NCBI GenBank assembly: GCA_021790815.1 | Contig: JAJYFT010000003.1 | Location: 20,409 to 84,408 of the forward strand | Source: Actinomycetes bacterium | GTDB taxonomy: Bacteria; Actinomycetota; Acidimicrobiia; Acidimicrobiales; JABEUL01 | Reading direction: 5' to 3' | DNA: 64,000 nucleotides | In this document: piece by piece, positions 22,803-33,675 of the stretch | Layout of the letters: each line of letters begins with the position of its first letter | How positions within the stretch are numbered: position 1 is the first letter of the stretch | Position numbers and translations under genes: made by a program | The notes under the pieces: generated by a model | Told to the model about the DNA's origin: nothing | What the model saw: the letters and a program-made list of their open reading frames with translations, nothing else | Databases searched by the model: none

Positions 22803-23195
22803 CTATCTCTTTGAATACTGAGGAGCTTTTCGTGCTTTCTTTAGTCCGTACTTCTTAGACTCTTTCTCTCTGGCATCTCTAGTCAAAAAACCAGAACGTT
22901 TGAGGTCTGGCCTCTTTTCAGGTATTACCTCAATTATTGCTCTAGCTATTCCAAGTTTTAATGCTCCGGCTTGACCGGATAGTCCGCCACCACAGATAGT
23001 TGCATCAACGTCATAGGTATCATGTATCTTTGCTATCACTAGAGGCTGGGTAACCAACACTTGGTGCACTTTAGATGGAAAGTACTCGTTTAGAGGTCTT
23101 TTGTTGATGGTAATTATTCCAGACCCAGAGCGAATCCTTACTCTTGCGATAGCTGACTTACGTCGACCTGTTGATTGTGTTAAAGGTTGTGACAT
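22803..23195 (-). CDS. rpsI: 30S ribosomal protein S9
   Basis: '[18 protein letters not shown]', C-terminal '[17 protein letters not shown]'. Confidence 0.98.
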   Translation of the reverse strand: MSQPLTQSTGRRKSAIARVRIRSGSGIITINKRPLNEYFPSKVHQVLVTQPLVIAKIHDTYDVDATICGGGLSGQAGALKLGIARAIIEVIPEKRPDLKRSGFLTRDAREKESKKYGLKKARKAPQYSKR

Positions 23196-23204
23196 TTCTA
23201 ACTC

Positions 23205-23654
23205 CTATGATGCCCTTTTTGCTGAAGGCAGTTCCAACTTTATAGGTGTTTGGGCCTGATGAGGATGGCTGTCGCTCGCATACACGTGAAGTTTTTTTAA
23301 CATTTGCCGACCTAAACTTGTTTTTGGCAACATACCTCGAACAGTAATTTTCAATAGTTCCTCTGGTCTCTTCTCGAGTAGATCAGCATAACTCTCTTTT
23401 CTCAAACCTCCAGGATACCCAGAGTGACGATAAGCAAAAGTATTGTCTGCTTTTCTTGCAGTCATTACAAGTTTTGACGCATTGACCACTATTACATTAT
23501 CACCAGTATCGAGATGCGGCGCATAGCCTGGCCTGTGCTTGCCCATCAAAACTGTTGCAATTTCACTTGCAAGGCGACCTAATACCATGCCATCTGCATC
23601 CACTAAGTGCCACTCTCTTTTGATTTCTTTACCTTTTGGGGAAAACGTAGTCAA
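23205..23654 (-). CDS. rplM: 50S ribosomal protein L13
   Basis: 'WHLVDADGMVLGRLASEIATVLMGKHRP'. Confidence 0.98.
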   Translation of the reverse strand: MTTFSPKGKEIKREWHLVDADGMVLGRLASEIATVLMGKHRPGYAPHLDTGDNVIVVNASKLVMTARKADNTFAYRHSGYPGGLRKESYADLLEKRPEELLKITVRGMLPKTSLGRQMLKKLHVYASDSHPHQAQTPIKLELPSAKRAS

Positions 23655-23722
23655 AGATTCTCCATTTCCTAGACTTTTATTGCCACTAAAACATTCCGTT
23701 AAGCTTATTTTCTTGTATTAAT

Positions 23723-24529
23723 TTAAGCAAGCCATTTTAGGGGCGACGTAATATTATAGCGCACTTTATGAAGATACAATCCATCTGGAGGTGCGATATG
23801 CTTTATTGCGCTTCTGTCTTCTTGACTTTGGGCTTTCTTAAGTACTGAGGCAGGTATCTTACTCAATCCAACTTCAACGAGTGTCCCAATAATAGACCTA
23901 ACCATTTGGTGACAAAAAGAACTAGCTGTCAAAGTAAACTCAAGAATATCGTTTGCATTTCTGACAAGGGATACATCGTAAACTCGTCTTACAAGAGAAA
24001 CTTCTTTATCTTTTGGTTTGCGACAAAAGCTTGCAAAACTATGCTCCCCAATTAAGCTGTCACAAGCAAGATTCATCACTTTTAGATCAAGTTCTTGGCC
24101 AATATGCCAAACATAACCTTGTTCCCAAGGAAACCTGTCAAAACTCTCTCGAATGTAGTACTTATATGTTCGGCTAACCGCACTATAGCGAGCATGAAAT
24201 TCATTGGGAACTTGATCGATTTCTTTTATAAATATATGTGGAAAAACTATGGAGTTCAAACTCTTTTTAATCTTCGTAAAATCAATCTCATCCAAGCTAA
24301 ATCTTAAGCCATCTTTTGGACATTCGATATGGACAACCTGGCCAAATGCATGAACACCTGCATCAGTTCTGCCTGCACAAAATATTTCGAACTCTTGACC
24401 AAACACCTTTGAGTAAGCACTTCTTAATTCAGATGCGACAGTAGAAAGGTTAGGTTGATACTGAAAACCATGGAAACTCCTACCATCATAGGCAAGGAGT
24501 GAAGCGATTTTTACAATGCCTTCAGGCAA
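23723..24529 (-). CDS. truA: tRNA pseudouridine(38-40) synthase
   Basis: 'LLAYDGRSFHGFQYQP', 'CAGRTDAGVHAFGQVVH'. Confidence 0.95.
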   Translation of the reverse strand: MPEGIVKIASLLAYDGRSFHGFQYQPNLSTVASELRSAYSKVFGQEFEIFCAGRTDAGVHAFGQVVHIECPKDGLRFSLDEIDFTKIKKSLNSIVFPHIFIKEIDQVPNEFHARYSAVSRTYKYYIRESFDRFPWEQGYVWHIGQELDLKVMNLACDSLIGEHSFASFCRKPKDKEVSLVRRVYDVSLVRNANDILEFTLTASSFCHQMVRSIIGTLVEVGLSKIPASVLKKAQSQEDRSAIKHIAPPDGLYLHKVRYNITSPLKWLA

Positions 24530-24548
24530 AGCTTACAGCGTCTTGAAA

Positions 24549-24902
24549 TCAGACTAGCTCTATACGAGCCATTGGTGCATTGTCTCCCTGTCTTGGACCC
24601 AACTTAAGAATTCTGGTGTAACCGCCATTTCTCTCAGTGTATCTGGGGCCAATTTCGTTGAAGAGTTTATACGCCATATCCTTATCACGAATAAGTGCAA
24701 CGACTCTTCGGTGATCCGCAACTTCACCTCTTTTTGCAGCAGTTATTACTTTTTCAGCAACAGGTCGCAAAGCTTTTGCTTTTGCTTCTGTAGTGACAAT
24801 CGCCTCTGCTGCAATCAGTGACGCAACGAGGTTGCCCATCATTGCTTTAGCATGAGCTGCGTCACCACCAAATCTTGCACCTTTTTTTGGCTTACCACGC
24901 AT
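24549..24902 (-). CDS. rplQ: 50S ribosomal protein L17
   Basis: '[25 protein letters not shown]'; downstream of rpoA. Confidence 0.97.
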   Translation of the reverse strand: MRGKPKKGARFGGDAAHAKAMMGNLVASLIAAEAIVTTEAKAKALRPVAEKVITAAKRGEVADHRRVVALIRDKDMAYKLFNEIGPRYTERNGGYTRILKLGPRQGDNAPMARIELV

Positions 24903-25847
24903 TTATATCCCCTGAAACCCTCTGAGCGTAAGACCACGCTCATCTAGCTTAACAATTACTTCATCAAGTGACTTTTGCCCAAAGTTGGTTAGGGTTAGCA
25001 ACTCTTCAACACTTCGCTGTAGAAGTTCACCGATGGTATTAATCTGAGCTCTCTTAAGACAGTTGCGAGGTCTTTCAGTAAGATCAAGATCTTCAATCGG
25101 AAGGTCCAGATCAGGTGAAGATGAGTTACTTGACGATACTTCCCCTAATTCAAGCCCTATTGGCTGATCACTAAGACTTGCAATCAGTCCCACAAGATTC
25201 TTCAACGTTTCGCCCGCTGAGGCAAGTGCCTCACGTGGCGTAATCGAACCATCGGTCTCAACATCTAAGATTAGCTTGTCGTAGTTTGTTGCCATTTCAA
25301 CCCTAGTCGTCTCCACAGAAAGAGCTACTCGTCTAACAGGTGAGAAAATAGCATCTACTGGTATTACACCAATAGTATTCGAACGGCTTGTTCTGTCTGC
25401 AGATAGATAACCACGTCCCTGTTCGACAGTAAGATCCATTGCAACTCGACCTTTTTCGTTTACGGTTGCTATTACAAGATCACCGTTGAGTATTTCAACA
25501 TCGCTAGATAGTTGGATGTCGCGAGCAAGGACCTGAGCGGGTCCACGCACGTCAAGTCTTAGTGTAACTGGCTCTTCTGAATAGCACTGCAGCACAATAT
25601 CCTTGATATTTAAAATTATGTCAGCCACATCTTCTTTTATCCCAGGTAACGATGTAAACTCATGAAGAGCGTCATCAAACCTTACCTGTGTAATTGCAGC
25701 ACCTGGTATTGAAGACAATAACGTTCTTCTTAGCGAGTTGCCTATCGTGTGACCAAAACCAGGCTCAAGAGGGCTAACAACAAACTTTTGTCTATTGCCA
25801 ACTTCATCGTCCAATGCCTCTACAGTTGGCCTTTGTATAATTAACAT
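24903..25847 (-). CDS. rpoA: RNA polymerase alpha subunit
   Basis: 'FVVSPLEPGFGHTIGNSLRRTLLSSIPGAAIT', alpha-CTD 'NCLKRAQINTIGEL'. Confidence 0.99.
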   Translation of the reverse strand: MLIIQRPTVEALDDEVGNRQKFVVSPLEPGFGHTIGNSLRRTLLSSIPGAAITQVRFDDALHEFTSLPGIKEDVADIILNIKDIVLQCYSEEPVTLRLDVRGPAQVLARDIQLSSDVEILNGDLVIATVNEKGRVAMDLTVEQGRGYLSADRTSRSNTIGVIPVDAIFSPVRRVALSVETTRVEMATNYDKLILDVETDGSITPREALASAGETLKNLVGLIASLSDQPIGLELGEVSSSNSSSPDLDLPIEDLDLTERPRNCLKRAQINTIGELLQRSVEELLTLTNFGQKSLDEVIVKLDERGLTLRGFQGI

Positions 25848-25915
25848 TTATTCTCCTTAGTCCCTTTCTTCGGCTAACTTTTAAATCTCTTTTGTTTAGA
25901 CAATCTTCAATAAAA

Positions 25916-26542
25916 CTACTTCGAGTAAAGTTCGACTATTAGTTGCTCACGAATTGGAGCGTCGACGTGTTCTCTCAAAGGAAGATTTAATACAGTTATA
26001 GAAGTTTTATCTTCAGACCTTTCTAACCATGCAGGTACAGCTCGATCAATTGTGTCAAAATTATGCCGAATAACAATAAATGATTTTGCCACCTCTGAAA
26101 GGCTTATGACGTCCCCAACCTTTACCCTATAACTAGGTATGGTAACTTTTTTTCCATTGACTAAAACATGACCGTGTCTAACGAACTGTCTTGACTGACT
26201 CCTACTTGAACCCCACACCGCCCTAAAAGCCACGTTGTCCAATCTCGTTTCTAAAATTCTTAAAAGTGTCTCACCCGTGATACCTGATAGACGGTTAGCC
26301 TCTTCATAACAATTAGCAAACTGAGTTTCTAAAATTCCATATATTCGGCGTGCCTTCTGCTTTTCTCTCAGCTGACCTAAGTACTCACTTCCCTGACGTG
26401 ACCTATCCCTACCATGTTCACCCGGTGGGTATGGCCTTCTCGTAACTGGACACTTTGGTGTATCACACTTGGGTCCCTTTAGAAAGAGTTGAACTTTTTC
26501 ACGTCGGCACAATCTGCAAACCGGACCAGTATATCTTGCCAT
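25916..26542 (-). CDS. rpsD: 30S ribosomal protein S4 (four-Cys type)
   Basis: 'MARYTGPVCRLCRRE...CDTPKC...RRPYPPGEHG', S4 domain. Confidence 0.98.
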   Translation of the reverse strand: MARYTGPVCRLCRREKVQLFLKGPKCDTPKCPVTRRPYPPGEHGRDRSRQGSEYLGQLREKQKARRIYGILETQFANCYEEANRLSGITGETLLRILETRLDNVAFRAVWGSSRSQSRQFVRHGHVLVNGKKVTIPSYRVKVGDVISLSEVAKSFIVIRHNFDTIDRAVPAWLERSEDKTSITVLNLPLREHVDAPIREQLIVELYSK

Positions 26543-26947
26543 TTAAACTCTCCTCCTCTTCTTGGGACGACAGCCGTTGTGAGGCATTGGAGTAACATCT
26601 TTTGTCGATACAACTTCAATACCGGCTGCTACTAAGGATCTAATAGCTGTCTCACGTCCAGACCCTGGCCCTCTAACCAAAACATCAACACGCTGAACTC
26701 CATGCTCCATAGCTCGCTTAGCACACGCTTCAGCCGCCATTTGCGCAGCAAACGGAGTTGACTTTCTCGAACCTTTAAATCCAACGTTGCCCGCCGACGA
26801 CCAAGCCAGAACGTTTCCATCTGTATCAGAAATTGAAACAATCGTATTGTTGAACGAACTTTTTATGTGCGCAACTCCATAAGCAACATGCTTCTTCTCG
26901 CGCTTCTTTGCCTTCCTGCCACCCTGCTGTTTCGCTGGTTTCGCCAT
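26543..26947 (-). CDS. rpsK: 30S ribosomal protein S11
   Basis: '[50 protein letters not shown]', '[17 protein letters not shown]'. Confidence 0.99.
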   Translation of the reverse strand: MAKPAKQQGGRKAKKREKKHVAYGVAHIKSSFNNTIVSISDTDGNVLAWSSAGNVGFKGSRKSTPFAAQMAAEACAKRAMEHGVQRVDVLVRGPGSGRETAIRSLVAAGIEVVSTKDVTPMPHNGCRPKKRRRV

Positions 26948-26964
26948 CTAACTAATTACCATTT

Positions 26965-27342
26965 CTACTTACGAACCTTCTTCTTTCCTGCAACTGTTTT
27001 CTTGGGTCCTTTCCGTGTTCGGGCGTTAGTGTGTGTTCTTTGCCCTCTAACAGGAAGACCTCTCCTATGTCGGATGCCTTGGTAGCAACCAATGTCCATC
27101 TTCCTTTTTTTGTCACTTGCTACATCGCGTCTTAAATCACCCTCAACTTTTAAGTTTTCATCAATAAAAGCACGGATCTTGTTTATCTCTTCGTCAGTTA
27201 AATCTCTAACTTTTGTATCAACCGAAATCTCAGTCACTTCACAAATATTCTTTGCTTCTGATCTCCCAATTCCAAAAATATAGGTTAAAGCAATCTCTAA
27301 CCTTTTATCTCTTGGGATGTCAACACCTGCAATACGCGCCAT
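26965..27342 (-). CDS. rpsM: 30S ribosomal protein S13
   Basis: '[26 protein letters not shown]'. Start trimmed to ATG at 27342. Confidence 0.98.
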   Translation of the reverse strand: MARIAGVDIPRDKRLEIALTYIFGIGRSEAKNICEVTEISVDTKVRDLTDEEINKIRAFIDENLKVEGDLRRDVASDKKRKMDIGCYQGIRHRRGLPVRGQRTHTNARTRKGPKKTVAGKKKVRK

Positions 27343-27343
27343 G

Positions 27344-27457
27344 CTAGCCCTGCCTTTGCTTGTGACGTGGGTTCTCACAAATGACCATTACAACTCTGTG
27401 TCTTCTGATCACCTTACATTTTTCACATATCGGTTTTACGCTTGGACGAACTTTCAT
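27344..27457 (-). CDS. rpmJ: 50S ribosomal protein L36 (not in ORF track)
   Basis: Translated by hand: [37 protein letters not shown]. Confidence 0.98.
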   Translation of the reverse strand: MKVRPSVKPICEKCKVIRRHRVVMVICENPRHKQRQG

Positions 27458-27497
27458 CTTTTCTCTCTTAAAATTGGAATATAAATGTCTTTAAAAT

Positions 27498-27722
27498 TTA
27501 TTTATAACGGTATGTTATGCGACCTCTATTGAGGTCATATGGAGTTATTTCAACCTGCACTCGATCACCCGAAAGTATCCGTATTCTATGCATCCTCATC
27601 TTACCTGACGAATGTGCGAGAATCTTATGACCATTCTCGAGTTCAACTCTGAACATAGCATTAGGAAGCGGCTCAACAACCGTACCTTCTAACACTATTG
27701 CCTCTTCTTTAGCTTTTTGCAG
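27498..27722 (-). CDS. infA: Translation initiation factor IF-1 (probable CTG start)
   Basis: '(M)[49 protein letters not shown]'. The track ORF starts at an internal GTG (27695). GGAGG-TATAT-CTG lies in frame upstream. Confidence 0.9.
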   Translation of the reverse strand: MQKAKEEAIVLEGTVVEPLPNAMFRVELENGHKILAHSSGKMRMHRIRILSGDRVQVEITPYDLNRGRITYRYK

Positions 27723-27850
27723 ATATACCTCCGTGTAGTTTGCTAATTTAGCTATTTACAATAATTTAGAAATAACTTCATCAGACTAAAATTTACGCTT
27801 TTTTATAACAAATACCTTCGTTACATAGCGCGAACTTATATAATAGCACG

Positions 27851-28606
27851 TTACAAACGTGTCAAAATCTCTGGTCCAGATTCCGTCACCGCAATTGTGT
27901 GCTCAAAGTGTGCAGAAAGTAGACCGTCCTTTGTAACGACACTCCAGCCATCGTCTAAAACCCGAGTCTCATACCCTCCTTCATTGACCATCGGCTCTAC
28001 TGCAAAAACGTGACCTTCTCTTAAAATTGGTCCTGGGCTGCCCGGCCAATAGTTTGTGACCTGGGGTTCTTCGTGCATTTGTGTTCCAATTGCATGGCCA
28101 ACATACTCACGAACAACTGAATAACCGGCAGAAACTGCGACCTTTTCAACGGCTCTTCCAATCTCATTCAATCTATTTCCTGAAAACATCTGGTCAATTC
28201 CTGCATAAAGAGCCTTTTCCGTTACATCAATTAACCTGCTAACTCTTTCAGAAACTTTTCCCACTCCCATTGAAAACGCAGCATCTCCATGGTATCCATC
28301 GACTATCGCGCCACAGTCAATCGATATAAGATCACCTTCTTCAAGCCGATATCCGCCAGGTATTCCATGGACAATCATGCTGTTAGGCGAGGAACAAATT
28401 GTGGCAGGAAAACCATGGTATCCAAGGAAATTTGACTTAGCTAATCTCTTATCTAGAACGTCTCGTGAGATTTTATCAAGCTCTAAAGTTGTAACTCCAG
28501 GAACAATTTTTTCTTTTATTTTTTCGTGAATTTCGGCAACAACTTTGCCAGCCTTTCTCATTTTCTCAATCTCATCTTTCGAACGCCTCAATTTACACCC
28601 ACCCAA
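27851..28606 (-). CDS. map: Methionine aminopeptidase type I
   Basis: 'GYHGFPATICSSPNSMIVHGIP', 'ISIDCGAIVDGYHGDAA', 'GHAIGTQMHEEPQV'. Confidence 0.97.
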   Translation of the reverse strand: MGGCKLRRSKDEIEKMRKAGKVVAEIHEKIKEKIVPGVTTLELDKISRDVLDKRLAKSNFLGYHGFPATICSSPNSMIVHGIPGGYRLEEGDLISIDCGAIVDGYHGDAAFSMGVGKVSERVSRLIDVTEKALYAGIDQMFSGNRLNEIGRAVEKVAVSAGYSVVREYVGHAIGTQMHEEPQVTNYWPGSPGPILREGHVFAVEPMVNEGGYETRVLDDGWSVVTKDGLLSAHFEHTIAVTESGPEILTRL

Positions 28607-28853
28607 AAAGTGATACCACTTTTAATAGCCATCTCAAATATTCTCATCAGGTAGTCTCACTAGTTCTTCTATTCGTGTCAATTTGATATAAATACATAAT
28701 TTGCAACTCGTAAAAAATAGTCCTCTAAAACAAATATCCTGAGAGCAACTTTCGATCAATAAAAATGCCACGCTGCCGTACTTGCTTTGCACATACTATA
28801 TGATTCAAAATATTCCTTTGTTGCAACTGGTTCACAATAGCTATTGTAATGAG

Positions 28854-29519
28854 TCAGTTTCGACTAAGTTTCGATTCAATAGCTTTTATGACCCTCGAAA
28901 GGACAACATCAGCAGTCCCAACTCCGTTAATAGTAGACAAAAGTGACTTCTCACGATAGAAGTCTACAAGTGGTGCAGTTTGTTCATCATAAAGAGTAAG
29001 CCTTCTAATAATTGCATCTTCTGTATCGTCATCTCTTTGGATGACTTCACCACCGCAAATATCGCATGTCCAATTAATTTTAGGAGGTTGAGAAGTCGAA
29101 TATACAGCCTGGCAATCAATACATACTCTCCTTGATGCAAGCCTTCTTAATACAACACCAGTGGGAACCTCTAGGTCAACTACTAGGTTAAGACTCAAAG
29201 GAAGGAGCATCTCTTCTAGGAGTACTGCCTGAGAAACAGTTCTAGGGTATCCATCCAAAATAAACCCTTTCTCCCTTGCGCCGTCTCTGTCCAATCTCTC
29301 AGCAACCATCTTATTTACAACTTCATCAGGTATAAGCTCACCTTTTTCCATTGATTTCTTTGCTTCAAGGCCTAATACAGTTTCAGCCCTCACAGCTGCT
29401 CTAAGCATGTCACCAGTCGCGATATGTGGGACAGCATAAAAACGTGACAATCGAACACATTGAGTTCCTTTTCCTGCGCCCTGTTTTCCCAGGACAACTA
29501 CAAATGCCCCCTTGTTCAC
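28854..29519 (-). CDS. adk: Adenylate kinase
   Basis: 'LGKQGAGKGTQC', 'GFILDGYPRTVSQA'; lid with CxxC...CxxC. Confidence 0.96.
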   Translation of the reverse strand: MNKGAFVVVLGKQGAGKGTQCVRLSRFYAVPHIATGDMLRAAVRAETVLGLEAKKSMEKGELIPDEVVNKMVAERLDRDGAREKGFILDGYPRTVSQAVLLEEMLLPLSLNLVVDLEVPTGVVLRRLASRRVCIDCQAVYSTSQPPKINWTCDICGGEVIQRDDDTEDAIIRRLTLYDEQTAPLVDFYREKSLLSTINGVGTADVVLSRVIKAIESKLSRN

Positions 29520-30806
29520 CTAGTTAAGAAAACTCTCGTAGTTTCTCATCACCAGTTGACCATCAAGTTGCCTCAGGGTCTCAAGTGTGACTCCAACAGA
29601 TATAAGAACAGTGACTCCAAAAAAAGGAACCTGCTTTATATTCCAAAGAACTAGAGGAATGGCAGGTAGGACTGCAAAGATAGCTAGATAAAGTGAACCA
29701 GGAAGCGTAATCCGATTCAAAATTCTACTCAGGTAACGTTCTGTCGGAAGTCCAGGTCTAATTCCAGGTATATATCCACCTTGTTTTCTAATCTGCTCTG
29801 CCTGAAGCTGTGGGTCAAACTGAATTCGAACGAAGAAAAATGCAAACAAGACAATCAACGCGCCATAAGTAAATATATAAATTATGCTCGTTGAAGCTAA
29901 ATTATTCTTCACAAAATTTGTGAGTGGTTGCCATGGAATAATATTGGACAAAAGTACAGGAATATACAGTAATGAGCTAGCAAAAATTACTGGTACAACA
30001 CCACTTTGATTAACTTTCAAGGGAATATAAGTTGATTGACCAGCCATTTGACGCCTTCCAACAATTCTTTTTGCGATAACCATTTGGATTCGTCGCTGAC
30101 CTTGCTCCATAAAAACAATCGCTACAAGCATTGCAAGAGTTAAAGCCATTATCACCCAAAACTTAAACTGTCCTGCTTGAGATAAAACTATCGCTCCAAC
30201 ACCTGGTAAAGTCGCCACTACATTTGCAAAGATAAGGATAGACATCCCTTGACCAATCCCGTGCTGGGTTATTAACTCACCCAACCACATGACAAACGCT
30301 GTTCCAGCCGTTAGTGTCAGAACAATAAATGCGGCTCTTGGAAATGTCCAGTCCGGGATAAGATCAACTGAACTGCCTGTGTTGAATATCCCACCAGTGT
30401 GAAAGGCATACGTTAACCCAGATGCCTGCATAATTGCGAGCCCAACGGTCAAATAACGCGTAGTCTGAGTTAGTTTTTTCTGTCCTACTGGTCCTTGCTC
30501 TCTCCATTCAGCTAGTTTCGGAATTGCAGTTGTCAACATCTGCACAATGATCGAACTAGTTATGTAAGGCATTATCCCTAGCCCGAAAACAGCCATTTTA
30601 GTAATAGCGCCACCCGTAAACAAGCTGAGATACGCGAGAATACCGTTATTCTGTGCCTGTTGCTTCAAAGCTTGGAGCTGATGAACATCAACCCCTGGTA
30701 CTGGTATATTTGCACCAAGTTGATAGGCTCCAATTACAAAGACGGTAAATAGAACTTTCTTTCTTAAGTCACCTACTTTGAAAATGTTAGAAAGTCTAGA
30801 TAGCAC
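29520..30806 (-). CDS. secY: Preprotein translocase subunit SecY
   Basis: Multi-span protein; 'GALIVLFAFFFVRIQFDPQLQAEQIRKQGGYIPGIRPGLPTERYL'. Confidence 0.98.
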   Translation of the reverse strand: MLSRLSNIFKVGDLRKKVLFTVFVIGAYQLGANIPVPGVDVHQLQALKQQAQNNGILAYLSLFTGGAITKMAVFGLGIMPYITSSIIVQMLTTAIPKLAEWREQGPVGQKKLTQTTRYLTVGLAIMQASGLTYAFHTGGIFNTGSSVDLIPDWTFPRAAFIVLTLTAGTAFVMWLGELITQHGIGQGMSILIFANVVATLPGVGAIVLSQAGQFKFWVIMALTLAMLVAIVFMEQGQRRIQMVIAKRIVGRRQMAGQSTYIPLKVNQSGVVPVIFASSLLYIPVLLSNIIPWQPLTNFVKNNLASTSIIYIFTYGALIVLFAFFFVRIQFDPQLQAEQIRKQGGYIPGIRPGLPTERYLSRILNRITLPGSLYLAIFAVLPAIPLVLWNIKQVPFFGVTVLISVGVTLETLRQLDGQLVMRNYESFLN

Positions 30807-30849
30807 CTGTCACTCCAAATTCGAATTATCTGAATTATAACCTTAAATT

Positions 30850-31338
30850 CTAGCGGTTTGAAAGCGCACTACCAGAAACTGGCGGTCTCCCATGGCCAAA
30901 CGGCGCAGGAATAATCTCAACTGAACCACCTTTTGCCTCAATCTCTTTTTGAGCAGAAGCTGAAATTGCGTGGACTTTTAATGTTAAAGCTGAGGATATT
31001 TCACCTCTACCTAAAACCTTAACCATTCCCCGTGAGTGCACAAGGCCCTTGTTTCTAAGTATCTCAGGAGTTATGGTGGATTCGTTGAGTCTACTAATAT
31101 CGTCAAGGTTTACGACTTGGTATGTTACTTTAAACGGGTTTTTAAATCCTTTTAGCTTAGGAATTCTTTGGGTAAGAGGAAGTTGACCTCCTTCAAATCC
31201 TGGTCTAACCGAAGAACGAGCATTTTGCCCTTTTGTCCCTCTTCCAGCGGTTTTCCCTCCGTGTCCACCAATACCACGTCCGACCCTGCGTTTTTTCGTT
31301 ACGGATCCATAAGCTGGTTTCAAATCATGAATTTTCAT
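30850..31338 (-). CDS. rplO: 50S ribosomal protein L15
   Basis: 'RRVGRGIGGHGGKTAGRGTKGQNAR...RPGFEGGQLPLTQRIPKLKGF'. Confidence 0.98.
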   Translation of the reverse strand: MKIHDLKPAYGSVTKKRRVGRGIGGHGGKTAGRGTKGQNARSSVRPGFEGGQLPLTQRIPKLKGFKNPFKVTYQVVNLDDISRLNESTITPEILRNKGLVHSRGMVKVLGRGEISSALTLKVHAISASAQKEIEAKGGSVEIIPAPFGHGRPPVSGSALSNR

Positions 31339-31365
31339 TTTTTACCTTTTAACTAACTTCCTTGA

Positions 31366-31563
31366 TCAATTTTCTGAGCTTATTTGCTCAACTTTAACCA
31401 TGTGGCTAACGCGACGTATCATACCTAAAATCTCTGGTCTATTTGGAAGGTCGTTTGACTTTCCAATTTTACGGAGACCGAGGGCCCGAAGTGTAGCCTT
31501 AGTTTTAGGCTTGACACCGATTACTGATTTAATTTGTGTGACCCGAATTACCTGATTTTCCAT
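31366..31563 (-). CDS. rpmD: 50S ribosomal protein L30
   Basis: 'VTQIKSVIGVKPKTKATLRALGLRKIG'. Confidence 0.96.
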   Translation of the reverse strand: MENQVIRVTQIKSVIGVKPKTKATLRALGLRKIGKSNDLPNRPEILGMIRRVSHMVKVEQISSEN

Positions 31564-31565
31564 AC

Positions 31566-32117
31566 TTACTTCTCCTGCTGTGCTGAAGCTGCTATTTCTT
31601 TTCGTCTTTCCCTATACGCATTCAACACGCCTCTTGGGGTAACTTCTTCAACTGATTTTCCTCTTAGACGAGCGACATCTTCGGGTCGTTTAAGTGCCTT
31701 TAGCCCTGCCATGGTAGCGTGAGCGACATTTAAACCGTTCGAAGACCCAAGTGATTTAGCAAGAATATCGTGAATTCCGGCCATTTCAAGAATGGCTCGT
31801 GCTGCTCCACCAGCAATAACACCAGTACCCGGAGCTGCCGGTTTGAGCAGAACCCTTCCCGCTCCTGCTTCTCCAATAATCCTGTGAGTTATGGTTGAAC
31901 CAGCTAAAGGAACTTCAATCATGCTCCTTTTAGCAACTTCTATACCTTTTTGAACTGCTAATCCTGCTTCTTTAGCTTTTCCATATCCAAGACCAACTTT
32001 GCCATTTCCGTCGCCTACCACCATTAACGCCGTAAAAGAAAACCTTCGCCCTCCTTTTACAACCTTTGCAACCCTATTTACTAATATTGTTCGCTCTTCA
32101 TACTGAACCTCTACCAT
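31566..32117 (-). CDS. rpsE: 30S ribosomal protein S5
   Basis: '[36 protein letters not shown]'. Confidence 0.99.
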   Translation of the reverse strand: MVEVQYEERTILVNRVAKVVKGGRRFSFTALMVVGDGNGKVGLGYGKAKEAGLAVQKGIEVAKRSMIEVPLAGSTITHRIIGEAGAGRVLLKPAAPGTGVIAGGAARAILEMAGIHDILAKSLGSSNGLNVAHATMAGLKALKRPEDVARLRGKSVEEVTPRGVLNAYRERRKEIAASAQQEK

Positions 32118-32119
32118 TG

Positions 32120-32482
32120 CTAAAACTCCAAACCAGCTGATCTTGCAGCTTCAGCCAACGCAGCAACTCGACCGTGATATATAAATCCACCCCGGTCAAA
32201 AACAACAGTTTTTATGCCTGCTTCCAATGCACGCTTTGCTACTTTTTCACCGATAATACCCGCAGCTTCAATTCCACTTTTTCTGTTTTCTTTAAAATCC
32301 TTTTCAAGTGTCGAAGCATGAACTAAGGTAGTTCCTTTTTGATCATCAATAATCTGTGCCGAGATGTGCTTTGACGATCGAAATACACAGAGACGCGGTC
32401 TTTCTGTTGTACCACTAATTTTAATGCGGATTCGAAAATGCCGCTTTTGTCTTGAACTGACTGAGCCTTTAGCTAAGGTCAT
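32120..32482 (-). CDS. rplR: 50S ribosomal protein L18
   Basis: '[23 protein letters not shown]', '[22 protein letters not shown]'. Confidence 0.98.
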   Translation of the reverse strand: MTLAKGSVSSRQKRHFRIRIKISGTTERPRLCVFRSSKHISAQIIDDQKGTTLVHASTLEKDFKENRKSGIEAAGIIGEKVAKRALEAGIKTVVFDRGGFIYHGRVAALAEAARSAGLEF

Positions 32483-33018
32483 TTTGCGGCTTTCCCTGCC
32501 TTTCTAATAATTCTTTCATTTGCATACCTGACACCTTTTCCTTTATAAGGTTCGGGCTTCCTTAGTTTTCTAATATCTGCAGCAACTTGACCAACTTTTT
32601 CCTTGTCAATACCTTTAACAATTATTTTATTATTGGCTGGAACCTCAAAACTCACTCCATCTGGCGCAGAGACAAAGACTGGATGGCTAAAACCTAAAGC
32701 GAGCTCTAACTCATTTGGCGCCTTTTGCATTGCACGGTAACCAACGCCAACAATATCAAGCTCCTTTATAAACCCATTAGTTACACCAACTACCATGTTT
32801 GAAACAAGTGTCCGTGTTAGCCCATGTAGAGACCGAGCTGATCTACTTTCTTCAGATCGTTCGACATATAGAGTATCACCATCTTGCCTTATCAAAATAG
32901 TTAGAGGAATTGTCCTCTCAAGATCTCCGTTAGGTCCTTTGACTTTTACCCTGTCACCATCGATATTAACTTCAACATTGCTTGGAACTGCAATTGGAGT
33001 ACGTCCTATTCTAGACAT
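32479..33018 (-). CDS. rplF: 50S ribosomal protein L6
   Basis: '[12 protein letters not shown]', '[25 protein letters not shown]'. Confidence 0.98.
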   Translation of the reverse strand: MSRIGRTPIAVPSNVEVNIDGDRVKVKGPNGDLERTIPLTILIRQDGDTLYVERSEESRSARSLHGLTRTLVSNMVVGVTNGFIKELDIVGVGYRAMQKAPNELELALGFSHPVFVSAPDGVSFEVPANNKIIVKGIDKEKVGQVAADIRKLRKPEPYKGKGVRYANERIIRKAGKAAK

Positions 33019-33067
33019 TCAATTCTCCTCTTCCGGTTTTACTATACCTATGATTGTGCTAAACCTA

Positions 33068-33472
33068 CTACCAAACATGACACAAAATCTCTCCACCCAT
33101 GTTGGCTTTCCTAGCTTCACGATCGGTCATTAGGCCTTTTGAAGTTGAAATGATTGCAAGTCCAAGTCCTCCAAGGACACGAGGAACCTGATCGGCTCTC
33201 GCGTAAATCCTAAGACCTGGTTTTGAAACCCTTCTCAAACCACCGATCGTTCTTTCTCTCTCTTGTGTATACCTAAGATCTAACTCAAGAGTGCTGCCGA
33301 CACTATTTTGATTATCTACTAACTTATAGCCAGCTAAGTAACCTTCTCTCGTAAGAATTTGAGCAAGTGCAACCTTTAGCTTTGATGAAGGCATCTTTAC
33401 AGACGGCTTCATTGCAAGATTTGCATTCCTAATTCTAGTTAGCATATCTGCTATAGGATCGGTCATAGTCAT
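33068..33472 (-). CDS. rpsH: 30S ribosomal protein S8
   Basis: '[14 protein letters not shown]', '[26 protein letters not shown]'. Confidence 0.98.
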   Translation of the reverse strand: MTMTDPIADMLTRIRNANLAMKPSVKMPSSKLKVALAQILTREGYLAGYKLVDNQNSVGSTLELDLRYTQERERTIGGLRRVSKPGLRIYARADQVPRVLGGLGLAIISTSKGLMTDREARKANMGGEILCHVW

Positions 33473-33487
33473 ACGTTTAAGCCCTCC

Positions 33488-33673
33488 TTACCAACTCGAC
33501 TTCGTAACACCGGGAACCTCACCTGCGTGCACCATTTCTCTAAAACATATCCTGCAAAGACCAAATTTTTTAAAAACGGCTTTCGGGCGACCGCATCTAA
33601 GACATCGAGTGTATGCTCTCACTTTATATTTTGGTACTCTTTGTTGTTTTTGAACTAAGGCTTTTTTTGCCAT
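33488..33673 (-). CDS. rpsN: 30S ribosomal protein S14, zinc-binding type
   Basis: '[43 protein letters not shown]'. Confidence 0.98.
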   Translation of the reverse strand: MAKKALVQKQQRVPKYKVRAYTRCLRCGRPKAVFKKFGLCRICFREMVHAGEVPGVTKSSW

Positions 33674-33675
33674 CT

